64,000 nt of DNA, taken from Bacillota bacterium (GTDB taxonomy: Bacteria; Bacillota; Clostridia; Christensenellales; UMGS416). Below are positions 42,138 to 50,954 of this stretch, in pieces. The position numbers and the translations under genes were made by a program. Numbering within the stretch: the stretch's first letter is position 1; every line of letters starts with the position of its first letter. The notes under the pieces were generated by a model. The model had not been told where the DNA came from and did no database searches. It saw nothing but the letters and a program-made list of their open reading frames with translations. The DNA lies in assembly GCA_023421955.1 (NCBI GenBank), contig JAEZSE010000024.1:1-64000 (forward strand). The letters run 5' to 3'.

Positions 42138-43133
42138 ATGCAAACTTTCATGCTGAAAATCAACAAGCTCGGCTCAATCGAGCAGATTGTATGGAGCGAT
42201 CCGGACGATTTGGTGCCAGGCTCTTGCCATACAGCCTTTCAGCTTTTTACACTGCCGGGGAAGGCAGCACTGGTCAAGGCGATGAAGCGCAGTGCCCAGA
42301 TTCAGGACGCTTCGTTTTGCGGTCCTATGCTGAAGCTAATCAGCAGAAAAGCCAACATGTCTGTGGCAGTTGTACCGCTTGGCAGGTCGTTCCTGGTATT
42401 CGCATATGAGCCGGAGCAAGCAGGTGATGGTGGTTTTCAGGAAGTGTTTTTGTTGTTTATGAACCTGGTTCGGAGTTGCCACGGTAAAACGGAAAGCTCT
42501 GATAGAAGTGCACCAGACAGCGAGCAGATGGAGATGATCCAGGCTTTGATGGCGGAACTTCGGGAGCGGAAACAGCTGCTGGAGGAGGCAAACACCAGAC
42601 TCAACAGATTGAATGAGGATTTGAACAACCGTCTTGTCAAGGATTCACTGACTGGGTTGGTGAGCCGATATCAATATCGCACAGAGATGGAGTATCTGAT
42701 CGGAAAGGACCCCGGCAAGCTGGGAATTTTCGTGTTTATCGATATCGATGATTTCAAGGCCATCAACGACAAGCACGGCCATGGAGCGGGTGATAAATAC
42801 CTGGTTGAATTTGCAGACCGGCTGCGGCGCCTTCCAATCAAGGACATCGTGTGCATGAGGATCTCCGGTGACGAATTCGGCCTGTTCATTTATGGCTTGG
42901 AGGAGTGTAACGCACAGACATTGGAGGGAACTTGGAAGCAACTGAAGCATCAAGTGCTCTCTGGCCCAATCACCGTCAACGGTCGTGGATTGCCGCTCGC
43001 CATCAGCGCCGGCATGGCGGTTTATGGCGTGGACACCACCGAAATCTATGACTTGATCGAATGTGCAGACCAGGCGATGTATACCGCCAAGCGGCGCGGG
43101 AAAAACCGATACAGTGTATATTCGCTGCTGTAG
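42138..43133 (+). CDS. soluble GGDEF-domain protein (probable diguanylate cyclase)
   Basis: A 331-residue protein. The first 120 residues form an unrecognised domain (FMLKINKLGSIEQIVWSD...). A coiled coil follows (about 128-175, ELRERKQLLEEANTRLNRLNEDL), then the GGDEF domain with DSLTGLVSR, FIDIDDFKAIND and RISGDEFGLF. The motif is SGDEF rather than GGDEF, a variant found in some active cyclases. No RxxD inhibitory site precedes it. It has no membrane segment. Start at 42138 with AGGAG upstream. Confidence 0.85.
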   Translation: MQTFMLKINKLGSIEQIVWSDPDDLVPGSCHTAFQLFTLPGKAALVKAMKRSAQIQDASFCGPMLKLISRKANMSVAVVPLGRSFLVFAYEPEQAGDGGFQEVFLLFMNLVRSCHGKTESSDRSAPDSEQMEMIQALMAELRERKQLLEEANTRLNRLNEDLNNRLVKDSLTGLVSRYQYRTEMEYLIGKDPGKLGIFVFIDIDDFKAINDKHGHGAGDKYLVEFADRLRRLPIKDIVCMRISGDEFGLFIYGLEECNAQTLEGTWKQLKHQVLSGPITVNGRGLPLAISAGMAVYGVDTTEIYDLIECADQAMYTAKRRGKNRYSVYSLL

Positions 43134-43216
43134 TCGCCCCATTCCCCCTTTGCTTGCATTGATTGACACCTGATACCATGCGCTTGTATCATAAAGTAAA
43201 AATGCATGAGGATATG

Positions 43217-43870
43217 ATGATCGAAGCGGTTATTTTCGATATGGATGGCCTGCTGCTGGACACCGAGCGAATCGCCGTTGACGCATGGATCGGAGCGGCG
43301 GCGGAACTGGACATAAACTTGACGCTTGATGTGGTACACAAGACGATTGGTATCAATCATGAGGGAACCAAGCGAATCATTGCCAACGCCATTGGCGGGG
43401 AGGAATTGCTTGAAAAGCTATCGATTCAGTTTGAGGTATATTATCGACAACTGGCCAAGAACGGAATCCCACTGAAGCCCGGTGCTCTGGAACTGCTCCG
43501 CTCTCTGCACTCGCGCGGTGTGCCTGTGGGGCTGGCCACCTCCACCCCCAGAAGAACGGCTGAATGGAAGCTGGAGTCCTCCAGGCTACTGCAATACTTT
43601 TCGGGCAGTGCCTGCGGGGATGAGGTGGAGCGGGGTAAGCCTGCCCCTGATGTCTTCCTTCTCTCTGCGCAAAGGATTGGCGCTGAGCCCTGCCGCTGCG
43701 TTGTTTTGGAGGATTCGCCAGCTGGCATCCTGGGTGCCAAGGCCGCAGGAATGACCACAATCATGGTACCAGACCTACTGGAGCCTCCGGCAGAGATTCT
43801 CCCATATGCCGATTATGTAGTGAGAGACCTGTTTGAGGCCGGAGTGTTACTCCGCGGTTTGCTTCTATAG
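43217..43870 (+). CDS. HAD-superfamily phosphatase / beta-phosphoglucomutase-like
   Basis: A 217-residue protein with VIFDMDGLLLDTE (motif I with both Asp), VGLATSTPR (motif II), ERGKPAPDVFLLSA (motif III Lys) and VVLEDSPAGILGAKAAGM (motif IV). The DMDGLLLDTE and GKPAPD words are typical of the beta-PGM/YcjU and sugar-phosphatase branch. GAGG precedes the ATG at 43217 by five bases; an adjacent ATG at 43214 is possible. It may be read through from the GGDEF gene 83 bases upstream. Confidence 0.85.
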   Translation: MIEAVIFDMDGLLLDTERIAVDAWIGAAAELDINLTLDVVHKTIGINHEGTKRIIANAIGGEELLEKLSIQFEVYYRQLAKNGIPLKPGALELLRSLHSRGVPVGLATSTPRRTAEWKLESSRLLQYFSGSACGDEVERGKPAPDVFLLSAQRIGAEPCRCVVLEDSPAGILGAKAAGMTTIMVPDLLEPPAEILPYADYVVRDLFEAGVLLRGLLL

Positions 43871-43974
43871 AATGGTATTACATGTGATCGAATCATCGAA
43901 TTCCACAACGCCTTTTTGAATATGCTTTGAATTGGGTATATATCAGATAAGAAAAGTCAGTCGGGGAGAGGCTT

Positions 43975-45162
43975 ATGAAAGAGGCGGCAAAGGCATTTGC
44001 CAGCAGTCTGAAGCGGATGCTGGTCTTGCGCGGCGCAATGCATGAGTCGGTTGCGGATGACATCGTGCTCATAAACCTGAAGAGGCTCATGCTGATTGCA
44101 GCAATTACCATGCCCTTCAGCGCATTGCATATAATCCTGTTCCAACGCGGTATCGCGGAAATAGGCGGCGTGGAACGAACATGGCGCATATGGGTCATCA
44201 CATGCCATTTGGCGTTATTGGTCTGCATGGGGTTGATAGGTTTCATTGCCTCCCGTTTGCGCAAGCGCGCCGCTGTGTCTACGATGGCGCGAGCGCTACA
44301 ATATGTTGCTGTGTGCGTAATGCTCGCATTCGGCATTGTGATTGCTTCGGTGGATCAACTTGTGACACCCAACATCACACCATTTCTGGTTGCCTGCACG
44401 ATCGTCAGCGCCTCGTTGATCATCAAACCATACTACATACTGCCAATCTATGTTGCCGGCATGGTTGTTTTTATTACGGCGCAGGGTCTTACACAACAGG
44501 ATCACTCGGTGCTGCTCAGCAATCAAGTGAATGGGCTCACAGCGATTGGGGTGGCCATTTGCCTGTCTTATGCACATTGGAACTTCACGGCCGCCAACAT
44601 TCTCCAGAAACGTAAGATTGAGAGCCAGCAAAAGGAGCTTGAAGAGAAAAATCATGAATTGCAGTTGCTGGTGAATCACGACTCGCTGACCAATCTGCTC
44701 ACCCGCCGTCGGTTCGAAGAGCTGATGACCACAGAGATTGCGATGGTGCGGCGATATGGGCAGCAGTCCAGCCTTGTTATGCTGGATGTGGATGGCTTCA
44801 AATCCATCAATGACAATTTCGGCCACCTTGCCGGAGACTGCGTGGTGCGGCATGTAGCCGCAATCCTGAAGGCCAATGTGCGCGAGACCGACACTGTGGC
44901 TCGCTGGGGTGGGGATGAGTTCATCATCTTACTGCCTTGCACCGGATTAATGGATGGCAAGGCTGCTGCAGAAAAGCTGGGTGCCGCAATCCGACAGTTA
45001 CCGCTGACTTATGAGGGAGAGTTGTTGAATGTAACGGCCAGTTTTGGTGTGACGGCAGTGAGCTGCACTTCGGAGAATTCTTTGGAGCAAACATATAAAG
45101 ATGCCGACCTGGCCCTTTACATGGCCAAGGGGCGTGGGCGGGACTGTGTGGCTGTGATATAA
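43975..45162 (+). CDS. membrane-bound diguanylate cyclase (GGDEF)
   Basis: A 395-residue protein. Six probable transmembrane helices (about residues 33-205) form a sensor of the kind seen in MASE-type cyclases. A short coiled coil (QKRKIESQQKELEEKNHELQ) leads to a complete GGDEF domain: DSLTNLLTRRRFEEL, MLDVDGFKSINDNFGH, and RETDTVARWGGDEF. The last stretch contains the RxxD inhibitory site at the right spacing, so product feedback is expected. GGGGAGAGG precedes the ATG. A terminator follows. Confidence 0.92.
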   Translation: MKEAAKAFASSLKRMLVLRGAMHESVADDIVLINLKRLMLIAAITMPFSALHIILFQRGIAEIGGVERTWRIWVITCHLALLVCMGLIGFIASRLRKRAAVSTMARALQYVAVCVMLAFGIVIASVDQLVTPNITPFLVACTIVSASLIIKPYYILPIYVAGMVVFITAQGLTQQDHSVLLSNQVNGLTAIGVAICLSYAHWNFTAANILQKRKIESQQKELEEKNHELQLLVNHDSLTNLLTRRRFEELMTTEIAMVRRYGQQSSLVMLDVDGFKSINDNFGHLAGDCVVRHVAAILKANVRETDTVARWGGDEFIILLPCTGLMDGKAAAEKLGAAIRQLPLTYEGELLNVTASFGVTAVSCTSENSLEQTYKDADLALYMAKGRGRDCVAVI

Positions 45163-45232
45163 CGTGTTCTCCGCTCATGCATTCAAAGCTTTCATTCTGC
45201 GATCGATGCCATACATGAAGAATGTTGAGGGC

Positions 45233-45269
45233 AAAGCAGGATGGGTACGAAACCCATCCTGCTTTTTTT
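45233..45269. terminator. bidirectional terminator between the GGDEF and AraC-type genes
   Basis: AAAGCAGGATGGGT (45233-45246) pairs with AACCCATCCTGCTTT around ACGA, with seven T on the plus strand and an A run on the other side. Confidence 0.9.
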
Positions 45270-45273
45270 AGCT

Positions 45274-46812
45274 TCAGTTTCTCAGCAACTCCGCAGCCTC
45301 CCGCAGCAGCGGGATTGCCTGTGAGTCATACTGCTTGAGCTTCCGAATGCGCTCCGCCAGCTTTTGCCTGGTTTCCTCATTGCCCATTGCAAGGGCCTGC
45401 TTTTCGCCCATGCCCAGGCCGCCCATCAGATCCCACATCTCCCACACTGTGGCATGAGCCTGGTCAAACAGCTTTGCCGCCTTTCTCATCGGCTCCGCTG
45501 CCTCCGGCAGCTGCCCGGCCATGTATTCCAGCCAGCCCTTGGTGTAGCTGCGGCCTTCGGCTACCATCGTGTTTGCGTCCTGCTGGCACATTAGCCGCTC
45601 GAAAAGCAACGGGATCGGCGCATGATCCGGAAACTCAGCCTTGTTCAGCAGCGCTGCCTCCCATGCATCAAAGGCATCCAAGCCGCCGGCCAATGTGCCC
45701 ACCTGCCTGGGGCTCATCACGCGCGCGGCGTTTTCCAGCGCTTCACACACGGTTTCCCTGAGGGGGGCGATACCGGTGCATTCGCCGATGGCCAGCAGGC
45801 CGATGGTCTCCCGGTCCTCAAACCAACCCCGCCGCAGGAAGTATCCTTCCTCGGTTTTCTCCACCGGGCCTACCATATCGGGCATATCCTGAAAGAAGTT
45901 CCAACCGGTCAGCACTTCTCCATTTTCCCGGTAGCCTGTCACAACGCAAGCCTCCGGCGGGCCCATCACGCCGAACGCCACCACCGGATTCCCGCGGCCG
46001 ATCTGCTCCCTGATCAGCGCGATGAATTCCTCCTTGCCGCCATACTCCACGCCGTCGCCGGGCTTGAAACGCCCCTGGAGGTGCGTTTCATTCACTGTGG
46101 GCTTGAAGAGCATCCGGCAATCCCTTCCGGCGGCACGCACCGCCCGCACCAGCGGCGTCACAGGGTTTTCGTCCATCACGAGGATGTCGATGTTGCCGCC
46201 ATCCCAGCAGGCAGTGTTCCACATGAGGCGGAAAGCGGAGCCCGCCACGCAATGGTAGTGGGCATATGGGGTGTCTGTCACGCCAATGGTTTGCATCGCG
46301 GTTTTCAGGCTGGCGATATAGGGCGTGAGCTCCGGCGGGTCGCCGAAGTAGCTCACCTTGGGCACGCCATGCAGCACGGCGCCGTCTTCAAAACGCTCAA
46401 TTCCTTGTTGAATCTGGTTCATGGGATCCTCCTTGTATTGCAGTGTCGGCCCGAAGATGCCGGGCGAAATTCTGGGGATGAGAAAGCTTTTGTTGGCCTG
46501 CCGGAATGCAGAGGGGGTCAGCCTGAACTGCCGCGCAAATGCCCTGGTAAAGGTCTCGTGGCTTTCAAAGCCATAGCGGAAGGCCACATCAGCCACGCGG
46601 CTGCCGGTCTCGGCGATGTCCTTGGCGGCGTGCATGAGCCGCCTGGTGCGGATGTAGGCCGCCGGCGGCATGCCGATTGCCGTGCGGAACACCATGTGGA
46701 AGTGGGAGGGCGAAAAGCCCGCCATGCCTGCCACGGTATCTGCGTCCAGGTCAGAGCACAGGTTTGCCTCGATGAAGGACAGCGCGGCCTTCAAAGTAAG
46801 GAAGTAATTCAT
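45274..46812 (-). CDS. AraC-type regulator fused to a large uncharacterised C-terminal domain
   Basis: A 512-residue protein. Residues about 5-107 are a two-HTH AraC DNA-binding domain (LDADTVAGMAGFSPSHFHMVFR and VADVAFRYGFESHETFTRAFARQF), here at the N-terminus. A linker (about 108-130) leads to about 380 residues I do not recognise. YHCVAGSAFRLMWNTACWDGG and NPVVAFGVMGPPEACVVTGYR vaguely recall papain/C39-like domains, and the last 120 residues are helical. GGAGG precedes the ATG. At the junction, the codons for K-E-D-P-M spell AAGGAGG-ATCCC-ATG, a complete internal start site at 46422. Confidence 0.8.
   Translation of the reverse strand: MNYFLTLKAALSFIEANLCSDLDADTVAGMAGFSPSHFHMVFRTAIGMPPAAYIRTRRLMHAAKDIAETGSRVADVAFRYGFESHETFTRAFARQFRLTPSAFRQANKSFLIPRISPGIFGPTLQYKEDPMNQIQQGIERFEDGAVLHGVPKVSYFGDPPELTPYIASLKTAMQTIGVTDTPYAHYHCVAGSAFRLMWNTACWDGGNIDILVMDENPVTPLVRAVRAAGRDCRMLFKPTVNETHLQGRFKPGDGVEYGGKEEFIALIREQIGRGNPVVAFGVMGPPEACVVTGYRENGEVLTGWNFFQDMPDMVGPVEKTEEGYFLRRGWFEDRETIGLLAIGECTGIAPLRETVCEALENAARVMSPRQVGTLAGGLDAFDAWEAALLNKAEFPDHAPIPLLFERLMCQQDANTMVAEGRSYTKGWLEYMAGQLPEAAEPMRKAAKLFDQAHATVWEMWDLMGGLGMGEKQALAMGNEETRQKLAERIRKLKQYDSQAIPLLREAAELLRN
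46420..46434 (-). promoter_or_regulatory. internal ribosome binding site and ATG within the AraC-type fusion
   Basis: On the minus strand AAGGAGG (46428-46434), five bases, then ATG (46420-46422). Translation from here would give the C-terminal domain alone, about 382 residues beginning MNQIQQGIERFEDG. Confidence 0.6.
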
Positions 46813-47148
46813 GGATGACCTCCGGAGGATGAGAGTAGTTTATCGCAAAGAGGGAAGGGATTCTTGATGTTTTTTATGAAACATTTTGTTATCTTTTCTT
46901 CTACGACAGCCATTTGTACTGCCTTGAAACTAAAACATAATGGCAACCAACATAACTACTTAATACAGTAAGATTATGATGATGCAACTTGGTCATCAAT
47001 ACAAATTGGAGTGACTTTTACTATGATATTAGCATACTTTTCCGTTTATTTCATCTTACGATGGGGGGTATGGCGTCCACGCCAACGCTTTATCATTGCA
47101 TCAGTATAATGATATGAAGCAGTATGACCATTCAAATTCAGTATTTCA
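46813..47148. other. AT-rich intergenic region without a gene
   Basis: About 340 bases between the divergent AraC-type gene and the glnA promoter. They are more AT-rich than the neighbours, with stops in all frames and only a small hairpin (GGCGTCCACGCC near 47073-47084). I see no gene, tRNA or recognisable RNA. It probably carries regulatory sites for both sides. Confidence 0.5.
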
Positions 47149-47178
47149 TTGATTTTTCAGTTTTCATTCTGCTATAAT
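47149..47178 (+). promoter_or_regulatory. promoter of glnA
   Basis: TTGATT (47149-47154), an 18-base spacer and a perfect TATAAT (47173-47178). No GlnR-type palindrome was recognised. Confidence 0.65.
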
Positions 47179-47234
47179 AAAGAAAATTGCAAGAGTGTTT
47201 TCACTTCCTTTCATTCTGTCAGGAGGATTATGGC

Positions 47235-48560
47235 ATGTATAAAGCCGAGGATCTGATTGCCCTTTCCGAAGAGCAAGGCGTGAAGTTTGTCAACCTGCAA
47301 TTCACCGATGTGTTAGGCACGCCCAAAAATGTGTCCATCACTGTGGACCAGCTGCCAAGGGCACTGGAGCGTGGTTGCATGTTTGACGGTTCGTCTATCG
47401 AGGGGTTTGTGCGCATTGAGGAATCCGACATGGTGCTGAGGCCGGACCCCGATACCTATTCGGTGTTGCCGTGGCGGCAGCAGGGAGGGCGCACCGCCCG
47501 CATCATCTGCGATGTGTGCAAAACCGACGGTTCGCCTTTCGAGGGTGATCCGCGCCATGTGTTGAAGCGTGCCCTCAAGCAGGCGGCAGATATGGGTTTC
47601 TCGTTCAACGTGGGCCCAGAGTGCGAGTTCTTCCTCTTTCAGGTGGACAGCAACGGCGTGCCCACCACCATCACCCACGATGAGGCCGGTTATTTCGACC
47701 TGGCCCCCATCGACATGGGGGAGGAAGCCCGAAGAGACATCTGCCTGGCGCTGGAGGAAATGGGCTTCGAGATTGAGGCCAGCCACCACGAGTGTGCCAA
47801 TGGCCAGCATGAAATTGATTTCAAGTATACAGACGCGCTGCGAGCGGCTGACAACATCATCACCTTTAAAGCCGTGGTCAAGACGATTGCCAAGCGCCAC
47901 GGCTTGTATGCCACATTCCTTCCTAAACCCATCTATGGCATTGCCGGCTCGGGCATGCATGTGAACCAGTCTCTGTTCCGCGATGGGCAAAACGCATTCT
48001 ACGACGCGAAAGACCCGCTGGGTTTGAGCCCAATCGCCTGCAACTACATTGCCGGCCTGCTCGCCCACATCCGAGGCATCACCGCCATCACCAACCCACT
48101 GGTCAATTCTTACAAGAGACTGGTGCCCGGTTTCGAAGCGCCTGTCTATGTAGCTTGGGCCGCCAAGAACAGAAGCCCGCTCATCCGAATTCCTGCCGCC
48201 CGCGGTGAGGGCATGCGCATTGAGCTCAGAAACCCGGATCCGTCGTGCAACCCCTATCTGGCGTTGGCCTGCATGCTGACTGCCGGGCTTGACGGCATCA
48301 AGCACGACATGGCCCCGCCGGCCAGTGTGGAGCGCAACATCTACGCGATGACGGCGAAAGAGCGCACAGCGCTCGGTATCAAGGCGCTGCCGGAAAGTTT
48401 AAAGGAAGCGCTGGATGCCATGATGGCCGATGGCCTTGTGGTCAGCGCACTGGGCGACCATGTGGTGACCAAGTTCCTTCACGCCAAGGAAAAGGAGTGG
48501 GAGTCCTATACTACCCGGGTGCACCAGTGGGAACTTGACCAGTATTTGAAGGTGTATTGA
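47235..48560 (+). CDS. glnA: glutamine synthetase, type I-alpha
   Basis: A 441-residue enzyme, the length of GSI-alpha of Firmicutes, without the adenylylation Tyr region of GSI-beta. Signature parts are MFDGSSIEGFVRIEESDM (residues 49-66), NVGPECEFFLF, HHECANGQHEIDFKY, KPIYGIAGSGMHVNQSL (ATP-binding region) and AARGEGMRIELRNPDPSCNPYLA. It makes glutamine from glutamate and ammonia. AGGAGG lies before the ATG at 47235; translation from 47187 lacks a site. dapF begins two bases after the stop. Confidence 0.96.
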   Translation: MYKAEDLIALSEEQGVKFVNLQFTDVLGTPKNVSITVDQLPRALERGCMFDGSSIEGFVRIEESDMVLRPDPDTYSVLPWRQQGGRTARIICDVCKTDGSPFEGDPRHVLKRALKQAADMGFSFNVGPECEFFLFQVDSNGVPTTITHDEAGYFDLAPIDMGEEARRDICLALEEMGFEIEASHHECANGQHEIDFKYTDALRAADNIITFKAVVKTIAKRHGLYATFLPKPIYGIAGSGMHVNQSLFRDGQNAFYDAKDPLGLSPIACNYIAGLLAHIRGITAITNPLVNSYKRLVPGFEAPVYVAWAAKNRSPLIRIPAARGEGMRIELRNPDPSCNPYLALACMLTAGLDGIKHDMAPPASVERNIYAMTAKERTALGIKALPESLKEALDAMMADGLVVSALGDHVVTKFLHAKEKEWESYTTRVHQWELDQYLKVY

Positions 48561-48561
48561 G

Positions 48562-49401
48562 ATGAGATTCACCAAAATGCACGGCGCTGGCAACGACTAT
48601 GTCTATGTTAACGCCTTTGAGGAAAAGCTGCCGGAGCAGGATCTACCCCGCATCGCGGTGATGGTGTCCGATCGTCACACTGGCATCGGCGGTGACGGGA
48701 TGATTCTGATTTGCCCATCAGTGAAGGCAGACTTCCGCATGCGGATGTTCAATGCTGATGGTAGCGAGGCGGAGATGTGCGGCAACGGTATCCGCTGCGT
48801 GGGCAAATATGTATATGATCATGGCCTGGCGGGCAGCTGCGATATCACTGTGGAAACGCTGGGCGGCATGAAGCGTCTGCAGTTGAACCCCGGCTCTGAC
48901 GGAAAGATCGCCACTGTGCGTGTGGACATGGGTGAACCCCGGTTCCGTCCGGAGCAGATCCCGGTGGATCTGGCTGGAGAGAGTGCTTTCGGTGTTACAG
49001 CGGAGACGACGGAAGGCTCATGGACGCTCAATTGCGTTTCCATGGGCAACCCTCATGCCGTCACATTTGTGAGCGACACAGCCAATCTGGACATGCCTCG
49101 TATCGGTCCGCACTTGGAGAGCCACATGCTCTTCCCCAAGCGGTGCAACATTGAGTTTGCCCATGTGTTGGATCGGAAAAACATCCGCATGCGTGTGTGG
49201 GAGCGTGGAAGCGGCGAAACACTGGCCTGCGGCACCGGTGCATGCGCCACGGCTGTTGTGGCGATCCGTTTGGGCTTGGTGGATAGCCCTGTGAATCTGC
49301 ACCTGCTGGGTGGTATGCTCACGATCGAGTGGCCCGGAGCCGGCAGCGTATTTATGACCGGGCCCGCCACCGAAGTATTTTCTGGTGACATCGATATCTG
49401 A
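48562..49401 (+). CDS. dapF: diaminopimelate epimerase
   Basis: A 279-residue protein with the two catalytic cysteines in MCGNGIRCVGKYV (residues about 73-85) and ETLACGTGACATAV (about 214-227). MHGAGNDYVYVN opens the protein. It converts LL-DAP to meso-DAP for peptidoglycan and lysine. The ATG is one base from the glnA stop, with weak AAGG upstream, so translation is probably coupled to glnA. dapL follows 86 bases on. Confidence 0.96.
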   Translation: MRFTKMHGAGNDYVYVNAFEEKLPEQDLPRIAVMVSDRHTGIGGDGMILICPSVKADFRMRMFNADGSEAEMCGNGIRCVGKYVYDHGLAGSCDITVETLGGMKRLQLNPGSDGKIATVRVDMGEPRFRPEQIPVDLAGESAFGVTAETTEGSWTLNCVSMGNPHAVTFVSDTANLDMPRIGPHLESHMLFPKRCNIEFAHVLDRKNIRMRVWERGSGETLACGTGACATAVVAIRLGLVDSPVNLHLLGGMLTIEWPGAGSVFMTGPATEVFSGDIDI

Positions 49402-49487
49402 CGGGATAGGGCGTTTGATTAACATCGCCCACTTTTCATTCTCGGAGCAACCACCGGCACGTAACAATGTTTTTGGAGGGAAATGAT

Positions 49488-50720
49488 ATGATTTGGGCCA
49501 ACGGCAATTTCCACCTGATGCAGGACAACTACCTGTTTTCAACGATCGGCCGCAAGGTGAAGGAATATAGGGCTGCAAACCCTGACGCCGACATCGTGCC
49601 GCTGGGAATCGGGGACGTGACGCTGCCGCTGCCTGATGCCGTGATCAAGGCTCTGCACGCCGCCGTTGATGACATGAGCCACGCGGAGACGTTCAAAGGC
49701 TACAGCCCCGATTTAGGTTATGAGTTTTTGCGCCAGGCTATTTCAGACAACGACTACAAGCCGTTGGGTGTGGAGATTGGCATCGACGAGATCTTCATTT
49801 CAGACGGTGCCAAGAATGACACGGCAAATTTCACTGATGTGTTTGACAGCGGCAACGTGATCGCCATCACCGACCCGGTGTATCCAGTCTATCTGGACAG
49901 CAACATCATCGCCGGCAACGGCGGCAAGCTGCAGCCGGACGGTAAGTTCACACGAATCAAATTTCTGCCCTGCACGGCAGACGCAGGCTTTATGCCCGAT
50001 CTGCCTCGCCACAAGGTGGATGTGGTCTATCTTTGCTCGCCGAACAACCCCACCGGCACGGTGATGAGCCGCGATGAGCTAAAAAAGTGGGTGGATTACG
50101 CCCGACGCCATGGCAGCCTGATTCTGTTTGACAGTGCCTATGAGGCCTATATTCAGGATTCAGACCTGCCGCATAGCATTTATGAAATCGATGGCGCCCG
50201 GGAGTGCGCGGTGGAATTCCGCAGTTATTCCAAGACTGCCGGCTTCACCGGTGTGCGGTGCAGCTACACAGTGATCCCCAAGGACATCAAGGCCCGCCTG
50301 AAAGAGGGCGGCACTGCGTCTCTCAACAAGCTGTGGGCCCGCCGCCAGGCCACGATGTTCAACGGCGTTTCCTACATTATCCAGCGCGGCGCCGAGGCGA
50401 TTTATACCCCGAAGGGTCAGAGCCAGATTCGTAGCAACATTAGTTACTATATGCAAAATGCAAAAAGTATCCGTGAATGCTTTGAGAGCCTGGGCCATCA
50501 GGTGTTTGGCGGCAGCAATGCTCCCTACATCTGGCTGAGGATCCCGGAAGGATATACTTCCTGGCAGTATTTTGACATGCTGCTGGAGAACTACAACATT
50601 GTGGGCACTCCTGGATCCGGCTTCGGCACCTGTGGCGAAGGATTTTTCCGTCTGACTGGCTTCGGAAGCCAGGAAAATACACAGAAGGCGATTGAGAGGC
50701 TCAAGAACGGCGGGCTGTAA
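49488..50720 (+). CDS. dapL: LL-diaminopimelate aminotransferase
   Basis: A 410-residue fold-type I aminotransferase of DapL length. Features are YLFSTIGRKVKEY, IPLGIGDVTLPLP-like residues near the N-terminus, SDGAKNDTANF (cofactor loop), DPVYPVYLDSN, LCSPNNPTGTVM, and the PLP Lys in FRSYSKTAGFTGVRC. It makes LL-DAP directly from tetrahydrodipicolinate, bypassing DapD/C/E. GGAGGG precedes the ATG at 49488. It forms a lysine/peptidoglycan unit with dapF. Confidence 0.95.
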   Translation: MIWANGNFHLMQDNYLFSTIGRKVKEYRAANPDADIVPLGIGDVTLPLPDAVIKALHAAVDDMSHAETFKGYSPDLGYEFLRQAISDNDYKPLGVEIGIDEIFISDGAKNDTANFTDVFDSGNVIAITDPVYPVYLDSNIIAGNGGKLQPDGKFTRIKFLPCTADAGFMPDLPRHKVDVVYLCSPNNPTGTVMSRDELKKWVDYARRHGSLILFDSAYEAYIQDSDLPHSIYEIDGARECAVEFRSYSKTAGFTGVRCSYTVIPKDIKARLKEGGTASLNKLWARRQATMFNGVSYIIQRGAEAIYTPKGQSQIRSNISYYMQNAKSIRECFESLGHQVFGGSNAPYIWLRIPEGYTSWQYFDMLLENYNIVGTPGSGFGTCGEGFFRLTGFGSQENTQKAIERLKNGGL

Positions 50721-50749
50721 TACCTGTACCTGTAAACAACCGTTACACG

Positions 50750-50792
50750 GGGTTGCCATGCATTGTCTGAGACAGGCGCGGCAGCCCTTTTT
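50750..50792 (+). terminator. terminator after dapL
   Basis: GGGTTGCC (50750-50757) pairs with GGCAGCCC (50780-50787) with one G-U pair, an inner TGTCT/AGACA stem adds to it, and TTTTT follows. Confidence 0.75.
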
Positions 50793-50900
50793 GTTGCGGA
50801 ATTACTAGGTGCCATTTCCCAAGATGATCTGTATGTGCGGGAGACTTTACTGGATTTGCGAAGGCCGGGGCAGTATTACACGCACCTGGAAATCAAATAA
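50763..50900 (+). CDS. possible small ORF or gene remnant, 45 codons
   Basis: From a TTG at 50763 an open frame runs to TAA at 50898-50900. Its translation looks protein-like (SETGAAALFVAELLGAIS... ending QYYTHLEIK). It has no good ribosome binding site and its first codons lie within the dapL terminator hairpin. I do not recognise it. It may be a remnant of a lost gene, or chance. Confidence 0.25.
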   Translation: MSETGAAALFVAELLGAISQDDLYVRETLLDLRRPGQYYTHLEIK

Positions 50901-50954
50901 GGATTCGTATGCAAATTCATATTAGAGTGGTAGAAAATTTTACTCTTGTTCCCC

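Noticed and set aside
42889..42903. SGDEF as evidence of an inactive cyclase
   Set aside because: Ser at the first position is tolerated in known active cyclases; only loss of the later Gly, Asp/Glu or Glu would be strong evidence.
45274..46812. Frameshift or misassembly joining two genes in the AraC-type fusion
   Set aside because: The frame is open without any irregularity across the junction, so a true fusion is the simpler reading, though a sequencing error cannot be fully excluded.
45622..46818. 398-codon plus-strand frame opposite the AraC-type fusion
   Set aside because: It matches no family, while the minus-strand frame has AraC motifs and a good start site.
46813..47234. tRNA or small RNA gene in the AT-rich gap before glnA
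   Set aside because: No cloverleaf, T-loop sequence or terminator was found, only a short hairpin.
47313..48305. Long minus-strand frame opposite glnA
   Set aside because: It is a shadow of a certain gene, with no ribosome binding site or recognisable domain.
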